Below the pieces are notes generated by a model. That model did no database searches. It saw only the letters and a program-made list of their open reading frames with translations, and had not been told where the DNA came from. From assembly GCF_012848175.1 (NCBI RefSeq), contig NZ_CP051651.1, positions 434,001-498,000 of the forward strand: DNA of 64,000 nucleotides, given 5' to 3'. Made by a program: the position numbers and the translations under genes. Of this stretch, positions 46,843 through 56,075 are shown one piece after another (the stretch's first letter is position 1; the number at the start of each line of letters is the position of its first letter). Source of the DNA: Xanthomonas campestris pv. badrii (lineage in GTDB: Bacteria > Pseudomonadota > Gammaproteobacteria > Xanthomonadales > Xanthomonadaceae).

Positions 46843-49800
46843 ATGAATCGGATTTATCGCAAGGTCTGGAACAAATCGTTGGGTGTGTGGACGGTGGCCT
46901 CGGAACTGGCCAGCGGCGACAGCCCTGGAGCAGTTGCGCAGGCCTCGCTCATCGACCGCCGGCAGAGCCTGGCACTGGCCGCCGCGATCGCCTTGGCGCT
47001 GGGTAGCGCCGGCTTCGTCACCCCTCTCCCCGCGAGCGCGCAATCGGTCGAAGTCGGCCGCGGTGCGTCCGCACCTGCCGCCCAGGCCACCGCCATCGGT
47101 GCCGGCAGCCATGCCAGCGCAACCGGCGCAGTGGCCACCGGTGCCGACAGCAGTGCCAGCGGTGTGAACAGCAGCGCGATCGGCCGCCAGACCAATGCCA
47201 TCGGCGAAAACGCCGTGGCGATCGGCTACAACAGTTTCGTGCGCCAGGCTGGCGAAAACGGCGTGGCGCTGGGCGCCAATGCCGGCGTCACCGGTGCCAA
47301 TTCGGTCGCGCTGGGCGCCGGCTCGCGCACGCACGAAGACGACGTGGTGTCGGTGGGCAGCGGCAACGGCCGCGGTGGCCCGGCCACGCGCCGCATCACC
47401 AACGTCACCGCCGGCATCAACGCCACCGATGCGGTGAATGTGGCGCAGTTGCAGGACGTGGCCGATGTGGCCGAAGACACCGCCACGTTCTTCAAGGCAA
47501 CCCCGGGCGAAGACAGCGTAGGCGCCTACGTCGAAGGCGACAGCGCACTGGCTGCCGGCGATGCCGCCAACGCGGTGGGCACGGCGACGACGGCGCTGGG
47601 CACCGGCGCCAATGCAGTGGCCAACAACGCCACGGCGGTGGGCGCCAATGCGCTCGCCTCCGGGCAGAACAGCGCGGCCTTCGGCCACAACGCACAGGCC
47701 AATGGCCCGGCGAGCGTGGCCGTTGGCGGCGCGGCAGTGAACGAAGACGGCGAGCCGCTGATCACCAACGGCGGCGTACCGGTCACCACCGGCGCCACCA
47801 GCGCCGGGGTCGGCGGCACCGCGGTCGGCGCCAGCGCCAATGCAGACGGCTTTGCGGCCTCGTCGTTCGGCGTCGGCGCCTATGCCGCCGGCGCGCAGTC
47901 CTCCGCGTTCGGTGCGGTGGCCAACGCCGCTGGCGATTACGCCACCGCCGTGGGCACCCAGACCAGCGCCAGTGGCACCAGCAGCACCGCCGTGGGCGGT
48001 CCGGTGGATCTGATTCCGGGCCTGGGCTTCTTCGTGCAGACCCAGGCCAGTGGCGATGCGTCGACGGCGCTGGGCGCCGGTGCCATCGCCTCGGGCACCT
48101 ACACCACCGCCGTGGGGACGCTGAGCGAAGCCTCCGGCAGCGAAGCCACAGCAGTGGGTTACTTCGCCTACGCGCCTGGCGAAGGCGCCACCGCAGTTGG
48201 GCCTGAATCCTGGGCCAGCGGCGAACTGAGCACCGCGCTGGGCTACTACAGCACCGCACGCGGCGCCAACTCGGTGGCCCTGGGTGCCAATTCGGTCGCC
48301 ACACGTGCCGACACCGTGTCGGTGGGCGCCGCCGGCGCGGAACGTCAGATCACCAACGTCGCTGCCGGTACCGAAGGCACCGATGCGGTGAACCTGGATC
48401 AGCTCACCGCCGTTTCCGATGTGGCTTCGGCCACCGCGCGCGGCTTCGTGGCCACCGGTGACGGTAGCGCGCTGGCCGAAGGCACCGACAGCGTCGCTGC
48501 CGGTTCCAATGCATCGGCGTTGAGCGACTACAGCACCGCGCTGGGTTCCAGCAGCGCCGCATCTGCGCAGGGCGCAACTGCAGTTGGCAGTGGCGCCAAC
48601 GCCACCACCGACAACGCCACGGCAGTCGGCTTCAACAGCACTGCGGTGGCGCAGAACACCACCGCGCTTGGCGGCAACAGCAGCGCCTCTGGCGATGCCA
48701 GCACGGCAGTGGGCGGCGCAAGCCAGGCCACCGCCAGCGGCGCGACGGCGCTGGGGTTTGAGAGCATCGCCAATGGCGCGGACTCCACGGCACTGGGTGT
48801 GGGGAGCGTGGCGTTCGGCGACACCAGCACCGCCGTGGGTGGTGCAAGCGTGGCCTTCGGTACCGACAGCGCTGCTTTCGGTGCCAATGCCGGGGCCGGC
48901 GGCACTGCATCCACGGCGATCGGTGCAAACAGCAATGCCCTCGGGGAGCGCACCGTTGCATTGGGCGGCGCCAGCACCGCATCGGGCGACGACAGCATTG
49001 CGCTGGGCGCGAACAGTCAGGCCTCTGCGCTGGGCACCACGGCCGTTGGCAGCAATGCCAACGCCAGCATCGCCAATGCCACTGCGGTCGGTTTCAACAG
49101 CAGTGCCGGCGACGACTACGCCACCGCGCTTGGCAGCGACAGCAATGCCTCGGGATATTTCAGCACCGCCGTGGGCGGCACCAGCATCGCCAATGGGCGT
49201 GGTGCAACGGCGATCGGCTACGAAAGCATCGGCAATGGAACCGCATCGACTGCGCTGGGCTTTGCCAGCGTGGCGTGGGGTAACGGTGGTACCGCCATCG
49301 GTACCGAAAGTGTGGCCTATGGCGATGACAGCACGGCAGTGGGCGCGAATGCGTTTGCGGCCGATACCGGCGCGATTGCAGTAGGTACCTATGCAAATGC
49401 GTATGGTCCGCGTGCCATTTCGCTTGGTGGCCAATCCAACGCGGCTGGCGATGAGAGCATTGCGCTGGGTTGGGAAGCGCAGGCTGAAGGCGACCAGAGC
49501 ATTGCGCTCGGCACGGGCAGCCAAGCCGATGCGTACTCCACGGCCATCGGCGGCTACGCCAGCGCCAGTGGTTCCTCTGCCACGGCAGTGGGGAACAACA
49601 GCCGTGCTACTGATTTTTACGCCACCGCGCTGGGTGGCGACAGCATGGCGTCGGGATCTTTCAGCACGGGCGTCGGCGCCTCCAGTGCCGCGAGTGGGTA
49701 TGGATCAACGGCGATTGGCTATGACAGTGTGGCATTGGGTGAATACGACACTGCCATCGGTACCGAAAGTGTGGCCGATGGTTACTTCAGCACGGCGCTG

Positions 49801-52800
49801 GGTATGAATGCGCGTGCCATCACCTACTCGTCGGTCGCCTTGGGCAGTTACGCCCTTGCGCAGGGTGCGGGCGCCACTTCGCTCGGTAGCCAATCCTATG
49901 CGCCTGGTGCCGAGAGCGTCGCGCTGGGCTGGCAATCCAACGCCTCGGGCGAGCGGAGCATGGGCCTCGGCAGCGGTGCGGTGGCATTTGCCGACGACAG
50001 TGTCGCGCTGGGTGCAGGCGCGGTTGCCGATCGCGCCAACACGGTGTCGGTGGGCACGGTCGGCAGCGAACGCCAGATCGCCAATGTCGCGGCCGGTACC
50101 GAGGGCACCGATGCGGTGAATCTGGACCAGCTCAACGCCGTGGCTGGCGCAGCGGAAAATACCGCGCGCCTGTATGCCGGCACCGGTGAAGGTACCGCGC
50201 TGGCGCAGGGCGAAGATGCCACTGCCGCCGGCTCCGATGCCACCGCAGATGGCGATTACAGCAGCGCCTTCGGTGCCAGCAGCCAGGCCACCGCCATCGG
50301 CGCCGTGGCCATCGGTAGTGGCGCCAGCGCAACGGCGCAATACGCCAATGCCGCCGGCTACAACGCCGCGGCCAGCGGCTTCGGCAGCGTCTCCAACGGC
50401 GCCTTCAGCCAGGCCAGCGGCGACTACGGCGTGGCCGTGGGTGGCGAAAGCGAAGCGGCCGGCGCGCAGAGCACGGCGCTCGGCGCAGCGGCAGGCGCCT
50501 ACGGCGATGGGTCGTTGGCGGTCGGTGCGCTGAGCGAGGCGCAGGGCAGCGAATCCACCGCAATGGGCTATTTCGCCAGCGCCAGCGGCGAATCGGCTAC
50601 TGCCGTGGGTGCGGAAAGCGTGGCCAACGGCACCAGCGCTGCGGCGTTCGGCTTCGGCGCAGAAGCCACCGGCAACTACACCACCGCCCTGGGTGGGTAT
50701 TCCACTGCCAGCGGTTTCAACAGCACCGCGCTGGGTAATTTCAGCACCGCCAGCGGTTCCAACACGCTGGCTGTGGGCAGCGATGCCACGGCCACCGGTG
50801 CCTACAGCGTTGCGGCAGGCCAGGGCAGCGTCGCCAGCGGCTATAACAGCGTGTCGGTCGGTGGCGCCTTGCTCGGCCTGTTGCCGACCGAGGCCTCCGG
50901 CGACTTCTCCACCGCCGTGGGCGGCGCGGCGTGGGCGCCGGGCCTCAACAGCACTGCGCTCGGCAATTTCGCCGAATCCACCGGCGAAAGCAGCGTGGCA
51001 TTGGGCGCCGATTCGGTGGCCGACCGCGACTTCGCGGTGTCGGTGGGCAGTGCCGGCAACGAACGGCAGATCACCAACGTCGCCGCCGGTACGCAGGGCA
51101 CCGATGCGGTGAACCTGGATCAGCTCAACGCCGTTGCCGAGGCCGGCGCGGCCACCAGCAAGTATTTCCAGGCCAGCGGCGGCGATGACAGCGATGCCGG
51201 TGCGTATGTCGAAGGCGACAACGCGCTGGCAGCAGGCGAGGGCGCCAATGCCACCGGCACCGGCACCACCGCCCTGGGCGCCGGTGCGCAATCGGTTGCC
51301 GGCAACGCCAGCGCAGTGGGCGTGGGCGCGTTGGCTGCCGGCATCGGTGCGGCAGCGGTGGGCAGCAATGCCCAGGCGCTGGGCGAAAACAGCAGCGCGG
51401 TCGGCAGCAACGCATTGGCCAGCGATATCGGCGCCACGGCGAACGGTGCTGGTGCACAGGCGATTTCGACCTACACCACCGCACTGGGCAGCGACGCGGT
51501 GGCCTCGGACAATCAGGCCACCGCTGCGGGTTTCCGCAGCACTGCATCCAATGTCGGCAGCGCGGCATTCGGTGGCTACAGCGAATCCAGCGGCCGTCTG
51601 TCGTCGGCACTGGGCTACGGCGCAGTGGCATCCAGCGATTACAGCACCGCCGTCGGTGCGGTTGCGTTGGCCTCTGGTGCCAGCGCGGTCGCAGTTGGCG
51701 AATTCAGCGAAGCCACCGGCGATGAAAGCGTCGCCGTCGGCGGCAGCACGTTCTTCGGCTTCATTCCGGCGCGTGCGTCGGGAACCGGCGCGGCCGCCTT
51801 CGGTGCGGGCGCGTGGGCAACGGCGGACTACGCCACTGCGATCGGCTGGAATTCGTATGCCGATGGCGCCAACGCCACCGCGCTGGGCCAGAGTGCAGCC
51901 GCACTGGCCGACAACACGCTGGCCGTGGGCGGCGGCAGCCGCGCCGATGCGATCGGTGCCAGTGTGGTCGGCGTGGATGCCTCGGCCACCGGCATCAACA
52001 GCACCGGCGTTGGTCGCCAGGTGAATGTGATCGGCGAAAACGCCACTGCGGTGGGCTACAACGCGTTCGTGCGCCAGAGCGCGGTCAATGGCGTGGCGCT
52101 CGGTGCCAATGCCGGCGCCACCGGCGCCAACTCGGTGGCCCTGGGTGCGGGCTCGCGCACGTATGAGGCGGACACGGTGTCGATCGGTAGCGGCAATGGC
52201 CGCGGCGGTCCGGCCACCCGCCGCATCGTCAATGTCAGCGATGGCCAGGCCGCCACCGATGCAGTCAACAAGGGCCAGCTGGATGCGCTGTCGGCCGATG
52301 TGCAGAACACCAGCAGCAAGTTCAAGACCACCGGCGATGCGGTGGCCACGGCAACCGGTGAGCGCAGCACCGCTGCCGGCTCGGGTGCTGCCGCCACCGG
52401 CGCACGCAGCGTCGCCATCGCGTCCGGCAGCAGCGCCTCGGCCACCGGTGCCAGCGCGATGGGCGTGGACAGCAGCGCCAGCGGCGTGAACAGCACCGCG
52501 ATGGGCCGTCAGACCAATTCCATCGGCGCAAACGGCGTTGCGCTGGGCTACAACTCCTTCGTGCGCGAAAGCGGCAGCAATGCCGTGGCACTTGGTGCCA
52601 ATGCCGGTGCCAGCGGCGCCGATTCGGTGGCCTTGGGCTCCGGGTCGCGTACCTACGACGCCAACACCGTGTCGGTGGGTAGCGGCAACGGTCGCGGTGG
52701 CCCGGCCACGCGCCGCATCGTCAATGTGGGCGCCGGCGCGATTGCCGATGCCAGTACCGATGCGATCAATGGCGGCCAGCTGTACCAGTCGCTGAGCAAT

Positions 52801-53841
52801 GCCGCCAGCTTCCTCGGTGGTGGTGCGGCGATCGGTGCGCAGGGCGTGTTCGTGGCGCCGACCTATGTGATCCAGGGCGCCAGCTACAACAACGTGGGCG
52901 CTGCATTGACCGCGCTGGACAGCAAGGTCAGCGAGCTGGACGTGCGCACTGGCACTGCGATTGCCGGTACTCCTGCACGTCCGGTGTCGCCGGGCAATGC
53001 GCCGGTGCCGGCGGCGGCTGCAGGCAACGGGAGCGGCGCAGCCGCCGGAGTGCAGGGCACGCCGACGGCTGCAGTGGTAGGCGCCATCACCCCGGCAGCG
53101 ACCTCCACGGCAGTCGGTACCGCTGCGGTGGCCAACCACGTGACCGGTACTGCAATTGGCGGCAGCGCCTATGCGCACGGCCCCAACGACACCGCGATCG
53201 GCAGCAACGCACGCGTCAATGCCGATGGCAGCACCGCCGTTGGCGCCAACACGCAGATCGCGGCAGTGGCCACCAACGCGGTGGCCATGGGCGAAGGCGC
53301 GCAGGTCAGCGCGGCCTCGGGCACCGCGATCGGCCAGGGCGCGCGTGCTACCGCGCAAGGTGCGGTGGCACTGGGCCAGGGCTCGGTTGCCGACCGCGCC
53401 AATACGGTGTCGGTGGGCAGCGTGGGCGGCGAGCGTCAGGTGGCCAATGTGGCGGCCGGTGTGCGTGCGACCGATGCGGTCAACAAGGGCCAGCTGGACA
53501 GCGGCGTGGCCGCGGCCAACAGCTACACCGACAGCCGCTACAGCGCGATGGCCGACAGCTTCGAAAGCTACCAAGGCGATATCGAAGACCGTCTGCGTCG
53601 GCAGAACCGTCGCCTGGACCGCCAGGGTGCGATGAGCTCGGCGATGTTGAACATGTCCGCCAGCGTGGCGGGTATCGCCTCGCCGAACCGCATCGGTGCC
53701 GGTGTCGGTTTCCAGAATGGCGAATCGGCGTTGTCGGTGGGCTACCAGCGTGCGATCAGCCCGCGCGCCACCTTGACGGTGGGCGGTGCGCTCAGCGGCG
53801 ACGACAGCTCGATCGGCGTGGGTGCCGGCTTCGGCTGGTAA
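46843..53841 (+). CDS. xadA: Giant YadA-like trimeric autotransporter adhesin (XadA-like)
   Basis: This 2332-residue adhesin starts with an extended signal peptide region of the ESPR type (MNRIYRKVWNKSLGVWTVASE), then a hydrophobic core to about residue 66 (LPASAQS). The passenger is a long series of YadA head repeats (STAVGxxSxASG) broken by about seven neck motifs (TNVAAGTEGTDAVNLDQL and variants) near residues 185, 500, 1077, 1407, 1794, 1957 and 2197. The short coiled coil (YSAMADSFESYQGDIEDRLRR) and membrane anchor end in VGAGFGW. The region from 53146 to the stop is identical except for one base to the end of the adhesin at 40337. The RBS AGGAG is at 46828-46832. A role in attachment to plant surfaces is inferred from the family. 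Confidence 0.9.
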   Translation: MNRIYRKVWNKSLGVWTVASELASGDSPGAVAQASLIDRRQSLALAAAIALALGSAGFVTPLPASAQSVEVGRGASAPAAQATAIGAGSHASATGAVATGADSSASGVNSSAIGRQTNAIGENAVAIGYNSFVRQAGENGVALGANAGVTGANSVALGAGSRTHEDDVVSVGSGNGRGGPATRRITNVTAGINATDAVNVAQLQDVADVAEDTATFFKATPGEDSVGAYVEGDSALAAGDAANAVGTATTALGTGANAVANNATAVGANALASGQNSAAFGHNAQANGPASVAVGGAAVNEDGEPLITNGGVPVTTGATSAGVGGTAVGASANADGFAASSFGVGAYAAGAQSSAFGAVANAAGDYATAVGTQTSASGTSSTAVGGPVDLIPGLGFFVQTQASGDASTALGAGAIASGTYTTAVGTLSEASGSEATAVGYFAYAPGEGATAVGPESWASGELSTALGYYSTARGANSVALGANSVATRADTVSVGAAGAERQITNVAAGTEGTDAVNLDQLTAVSDVASATARGFVATGDGSALAEGTDSVAAGSNASALSDYSTALGSSSAASAQGATAVGSGANATTDNATAVGFNSTAVAQNTTALGGNSSASGDASTAVGGASQATASGATALGFESIANGADSTALGVGSVAFGDTSTAVGGASVAFGTDSAAFGANAGAGGTASTAIGANSNALGERTVALGGASTASGDDSIALGANSQASALGTTAVGSNANASIANATAVGFNSSAGDDYATALGSDSNASGYFSTAVGGTSIANGRGATAIGYESIGNGTASTALGFASVAWGNGGTAIGTESVAYGDDSTAVGANAFAADTGAIAVGTYANAYGPRAISLGGQSNAAGDESIALGWEAQAEGDQSIALGTGSQADAYSTAIGGYASASGSSATAVGNNSRATDFYATALGGDSMASGSFSTGVGASSAASGYGSTAIGYDSVALGEYDTAIGTESVADGYFSTALGMNARAITYSSVALGSYALAQGAGATSLGSQSYAPGAESVALGWQSNASGERSMGLGSGAVAFADDSVALGAGAVADRANTVSVGTVGSERQIANVAAGTEGTDAVNLDQLNAVAGAAENTARLYAGTGEGTALAQGEDATAAGSDATADGDYSSAFGASSQATAIGAVAIGSGASATAQYANAAGYNAAASGFGSVSNGAFSQASGDYGVAVGGESEAAGAQSTALGAAAGAYGDGSLAVGALSEAQGSESTAMGYFASASGESATAVGAESVANGTSAAAFGFGAEATGNYTTALGGYSTASGFNSTALGNFSTASGSNTLAVGSDATATGAYSVAAGQGSVASGYNSVSVGGALLGLLPTEASGDFSTAVGGAAWAPGLNSTALGNFAESTGESSVALGADSVADRDFAVSVGSAGNERQITNVAAGTQGTDAVNLDQLNAVAEAGAATSKYFQASGGDDSDAGAYVEGDNALAAGEGANATGTGTTALGAGAQSVAGNASAVGVGALAAGIGAAAVGSNAQALGENSSAVGSNALASDIGATANGAGAQAISTYTTALGSDAVASDNQATAAGFRSTASNVGSAAFGGYSESSGRLSSALGYGAVASSDYSTAVGAVALASGASAVAVGEFSEATGDESVAVGGSTFFGFIPARASGTGAAAFGAGAWATADYATAIGWNSYADGANATALGQSAAALADNTLAVGGGSRADAIGASVVGVDASATGINSTGVGRQVNVIGENATAVGYNAFVRQSAVNGVALGANAGATGANSVALGAGSRTYEADTVSIGSGNGRGGPATRRIVNVSDGQAATDAVNKGQLDALSADVQNTSSKFKTTGDAVATATGERSTAAGSGAAATGARSVAIASGSSASATGASAMGVDSSASGVNSTAMGRQTNSIGANGVALGYNSFVRESGSNAVALGANAGASGADSVALGSGSRTYDANTVSVGSGNGRGGPATRRIVNVGAGAIADASTDAINGGQLYQSLSNAASFLGGGAAIGAQGVFVAPTYVIQGASYNNVGAALTALDSKVSELDVRTGTAIAGTPARPVSPGNAPVPAAAAGNGSGAAAGVQGTPTAAVVGAITPAATSTAVGTAAVANHVTGTAIGGSAYAHGPNDTAIGSNARVNADGSTAVGANTQIAAVATNAVAMGEGAQVSAASGTAIGQGARATAQGAVALGQGSVADRANTVSVGSVGGERQVANVAAGVRATDAVNKGQLDSGVAAANSYTDSRYSAMADSFESYQGDIEDRLRRQNRRLDRQGAMSSAMLNMSASVAGIASPNRIGAGVGFQNGESALSVGYQRAISPRATLTVGGALSGDDSSIGVGAGFGW

Positions 53842-53856
53842 GCGGTTGCATCAAAC

Positions 53857-53882
53857 GCGACGGCGCCGCTGTGCGCCGTCGC
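53857..53882. terminator. Hairpin after the giant adhesin
   Basis: A perfect 10-bp stem GCGACGGCGC (53857-53866) pairs with GCGCCGTCGC (53873-53882) around a 6-base loop, 16 bases after the stop. There is no T-run, so termination would be weak or Rho-aided; it could also protect the upstream mRNA. Confidence 0.45.
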
Positions 53883-54061
53883 GGCAGGGCAGGGCCTGAG
53901 GGGGCGGGCAAGGACCGTGGCTAGGCCAGCCAACGGATTCGCATGGAGGAATGGCCGTACCAGGGGCAATCGAGAAAGCACCGCAGGCCGCGTAGCGGCT
54001 GCACGGCGTTTTCGATACTGCTCCAAGCCTGATTCACGAAAAACACGAAGAGGACTTCACC

Positions 54062-55945
54062 GTGATCGACAAGACTTTCCGCCTCACCCCGCTGACCGGC
54101 GCCATCGTGATGATGGCCCTTGGTGCGTCCGGCACCCTGGCAGCCGCACCGACACTGCCGGTCAAGGAACCGACCCAGGCAGCTCCGGCCGGCACCGCGT
54201 TCAGTAGCCGCCTGATCGTGCGCTACAAGGACAATACCGCCGCTGCGACCGATCGCAGCAGCAAGCTGGGTGCGGTGCAGGCCGCAGTCGGCCGCGTTGG
54301 CGCCAGCACCGGCGCCCGCAGCAGCGCTGCCGCCGCCAAGGCGACCTATGTGCGCAAGCTGGGCATCGGCTCGGACCTGATCAGGCTGTCCAGCACGTTG
54401 ACCGCCGCGCAGGTGGACAAGGTGGTGGTCGAACTGAAGAACGACCCGTCCGTGGCCGACGTGCAGATCGACCGCATGCTGCGCCCGGTGGAAATAAACA
54501 AGAGCGCGGCCACCACCGACGTGAGCCCGCAGCTGGTTCCCAACGACCCGCTGTACGCGCAGTACCAGTGGCACCTGAGCAACCCCAACGGCGGCATCAA
54601 CGCGCCGGCCGCATGGGACCTGTCGCAGGGCGCCGGCGTGGTGGTGGCGGTGCTGGATACCGGCATCCTGCCCGGCCATCCGGATTTTGCCGGCAATCTG
54701 CTGCAGGGCTACGACTTCATCACCGATGCGGAAGTCTCGCGCCGCCCCACCGACGCGCGCGTGCCCGGCGCGCTGGATTACGGCGACTGGGAAGAAGCCG
54801 ACAACGTCTGCTACCCCGGCTCGACCGCGGCGGAAAGCTCCTGGCACGGCACCCATGTCTCGGGCACCGTGGCCGAAGCGACCAACAACGGCATCGGCAT
54901 GGCCGGCGTGGCGCCGAAGGCGACCATCCTGCCGGTGCGCGTGCTCGGCCGTTGCGGCGGCTACACCTCCGACATCGCCGATGCCATCGTGTGGGCCTCC
55001 GGCGGTACGGTCGAGGGCGTGCCCGCCAACACCAACCCGGCCGAAGTCATCAACATGAGCCTGGGCGGCGGCGGTGCCTGCGATTCGGCGACCCAGCTGG
55101 CGATCAATGGCGCCGTCTCGCGTGGCACCACCGTGGTGGTGGCGGCCGGCAACAGTGGCGAAGACGCAGCCAACCACTCGCCGGCCAGCTGCAACAACAC
55201 CATTACCGTGGGCGCCACGCGCATCACCGGCGGCATCACCTATTACTCCAACTACGGCAGCAAGGTCGACCTGTCCGGCCCGGGCGGCGGCGGCAGCGTG
55301 GACGGCAATCCGGGCGGTTTCATCTGGCAGGCCGGCTACACCGGTGCCACCACCCCGACCTCCGGTTCCTATACGTATATGGGAATGGGCGGCACCTCGA
55401 TGGCGTCCCCGCACGTGGCCGGTGTCGTGGCGCTGGTGCAGAGCGCGGCCATCGGCCTGGGCGAGGGCCCGCTGACTCCGGCCGCGGTCGAGGCCCTGCT
55501 CAAGCAGACCAGCCGCCGCTTCCCGGTGACCCCGCCGGCCAGCACCCCGATCGGCAGCGGCATCGTCGATGCCAAGGCCGCGCTGGAAGCGGTGCTCGAG
55601 GAGCCGTGCGATCCGGCCACCGAAAGCTGCGCGCCGACCGCCATTGCCTTGACCAACAAGGCGCCGGTGGCTGGCCTGAGCGGCACGGCCGGCAGCTCCA
55701 CGCTGTACAGCTTCGACGCCAAGGCCGGCGCGGTGCTGAGCTTCATGACCTACGGTGGTACCGGCGATGTGTCGGTCTATGTCAGCCATGAGGCCGAGCC
55801 CAGCGCCACCAGCTTCGATGCCAAGTCGACCCGTCCCGGCAACAGCGAAACCGTGCGCTTCACCGCGCCTAAGGCCGGTACTTACTACATCAAGCTGGTG
55901 GGTGCGATGGACTATGCGAAGGTAACGCTCGTCGCGCGACAGTAA
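54062..55945 (+). CDS. Secreted S8 subtilisin-like serine protease (copy 2)
   Basis: This 627-residue preproprotease is paralogous to that at 44437 along its whole length. The signal peptide ends near residue 30 (GTLAAAP). A propeptide is followed by the S8 domain with Asp199 (AVLDTGIL), His262 (WHGTHVSGT) and Ser446 (GTSMASPHVAG). A C-terminal beta domain ends KAGTYYIKLVGAMDYAKVTLVARQ-like. The start is GTG at 54062 preceded by GAAGAGGA. It lies between the giant adhesin (220-base gap) and the xps operon, so it may be both a T2SS substrate and a local partner of the adhesin. The two paralogues are clearly diverged in DNA, unlike the adhesin ends. Confidence 0.92.
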   Translation: MIDKTFRLTPLTGAIVMMALGASGTLAAAPTLPVKEPTQAAPAGTAFSSRLIVRYKDNTAAATDRSSKLGAVQAAVGRVGASTGARSSAAAAKATYVRKLGIGSDLIRLSSTLTAAQVDKVVVELKNDPSVADVQIDRMLRPVEINKSAATTDVSPQLVPNDPLYAQYQWHLSNPNGGINAPAAWDLSQGAGVVVAVLDTGILPGHPDFAGNLLQGYDFITDAEVSRRPTDARVPGALDYGDWEEADNVCYPGSTAAESSWHGTHVSGTVAEATNNGIGMAGVAPKATILPVRVLGRCGGYTSDIADAIVWASGGTVEGVPANTNPAEVINMSLGGGGACDSATQLAINGAVSRGTTVVVAAGNSGEDAANHSPASCNNTITVGATRITGGITYYSNYGSKVDLSGPGGGGSVDGNPGGFIWQAGYTGATTPTSGSYTYMGMGGTSMASPHVAGVVALVQSAAIGLGEGPLTPAAVEALLKQTSRRFPVTPPASTPIGSGIVDAKAALEAVLEEPCDPATESCAPTAIALTNKAPVAGLSGTAGSSTLYSFDAKAGAVLSFMTYGGTGDVSVYVSHEAEPSATSFDAKSTRPGNSETVRFTAPKAGTYYIKLVGAMDYAKVTLVARQ

Positions 55946-55964
55946 GCACAGGCAATAGTGTGAC

Positions 55965-56000
55965 CGATGCCCCCGGCTCATCACCGAGGGCATCGTTTTT
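55965..56000 (+). terminator. Rho-independent terminator between S8 protease copy 2 and xpsE
   Basis: CGATGCCC (55965-55972) pairs with GGGCATCG (55988-55995) with further partial pairing inside, followed by five T's. It separates the protease transcript from the xps operon, whose promoter would lie in the remaining 60-70 bases. Confidence 0.75.
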
Positions 56001-56075
56001 CAGGGCGATTCAGATGCGTACGGTTGATCGTCGCGGCAAACTGCTACAGTCGGCGCCGGACCAGTGGAGACGAGT

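Noticed and set aside
46654..53574. Very long minus-strand open frames (956 and 1289 codons) opposite the giant adhesin
   Set aside because: They are the antisense of GC-rich Ala/Gly/Ser/Val repeats, are rich in His/Arg/Gly, and have no domain, signal or ribosome site. The plus-strand adhesin explains the region.
46843..53841. DNA repeats of the adhesin as a tandem-repeat or mobile array
   Set aside because: They encode the normal YadA head and neck repeats of a trimeric autotransporter.
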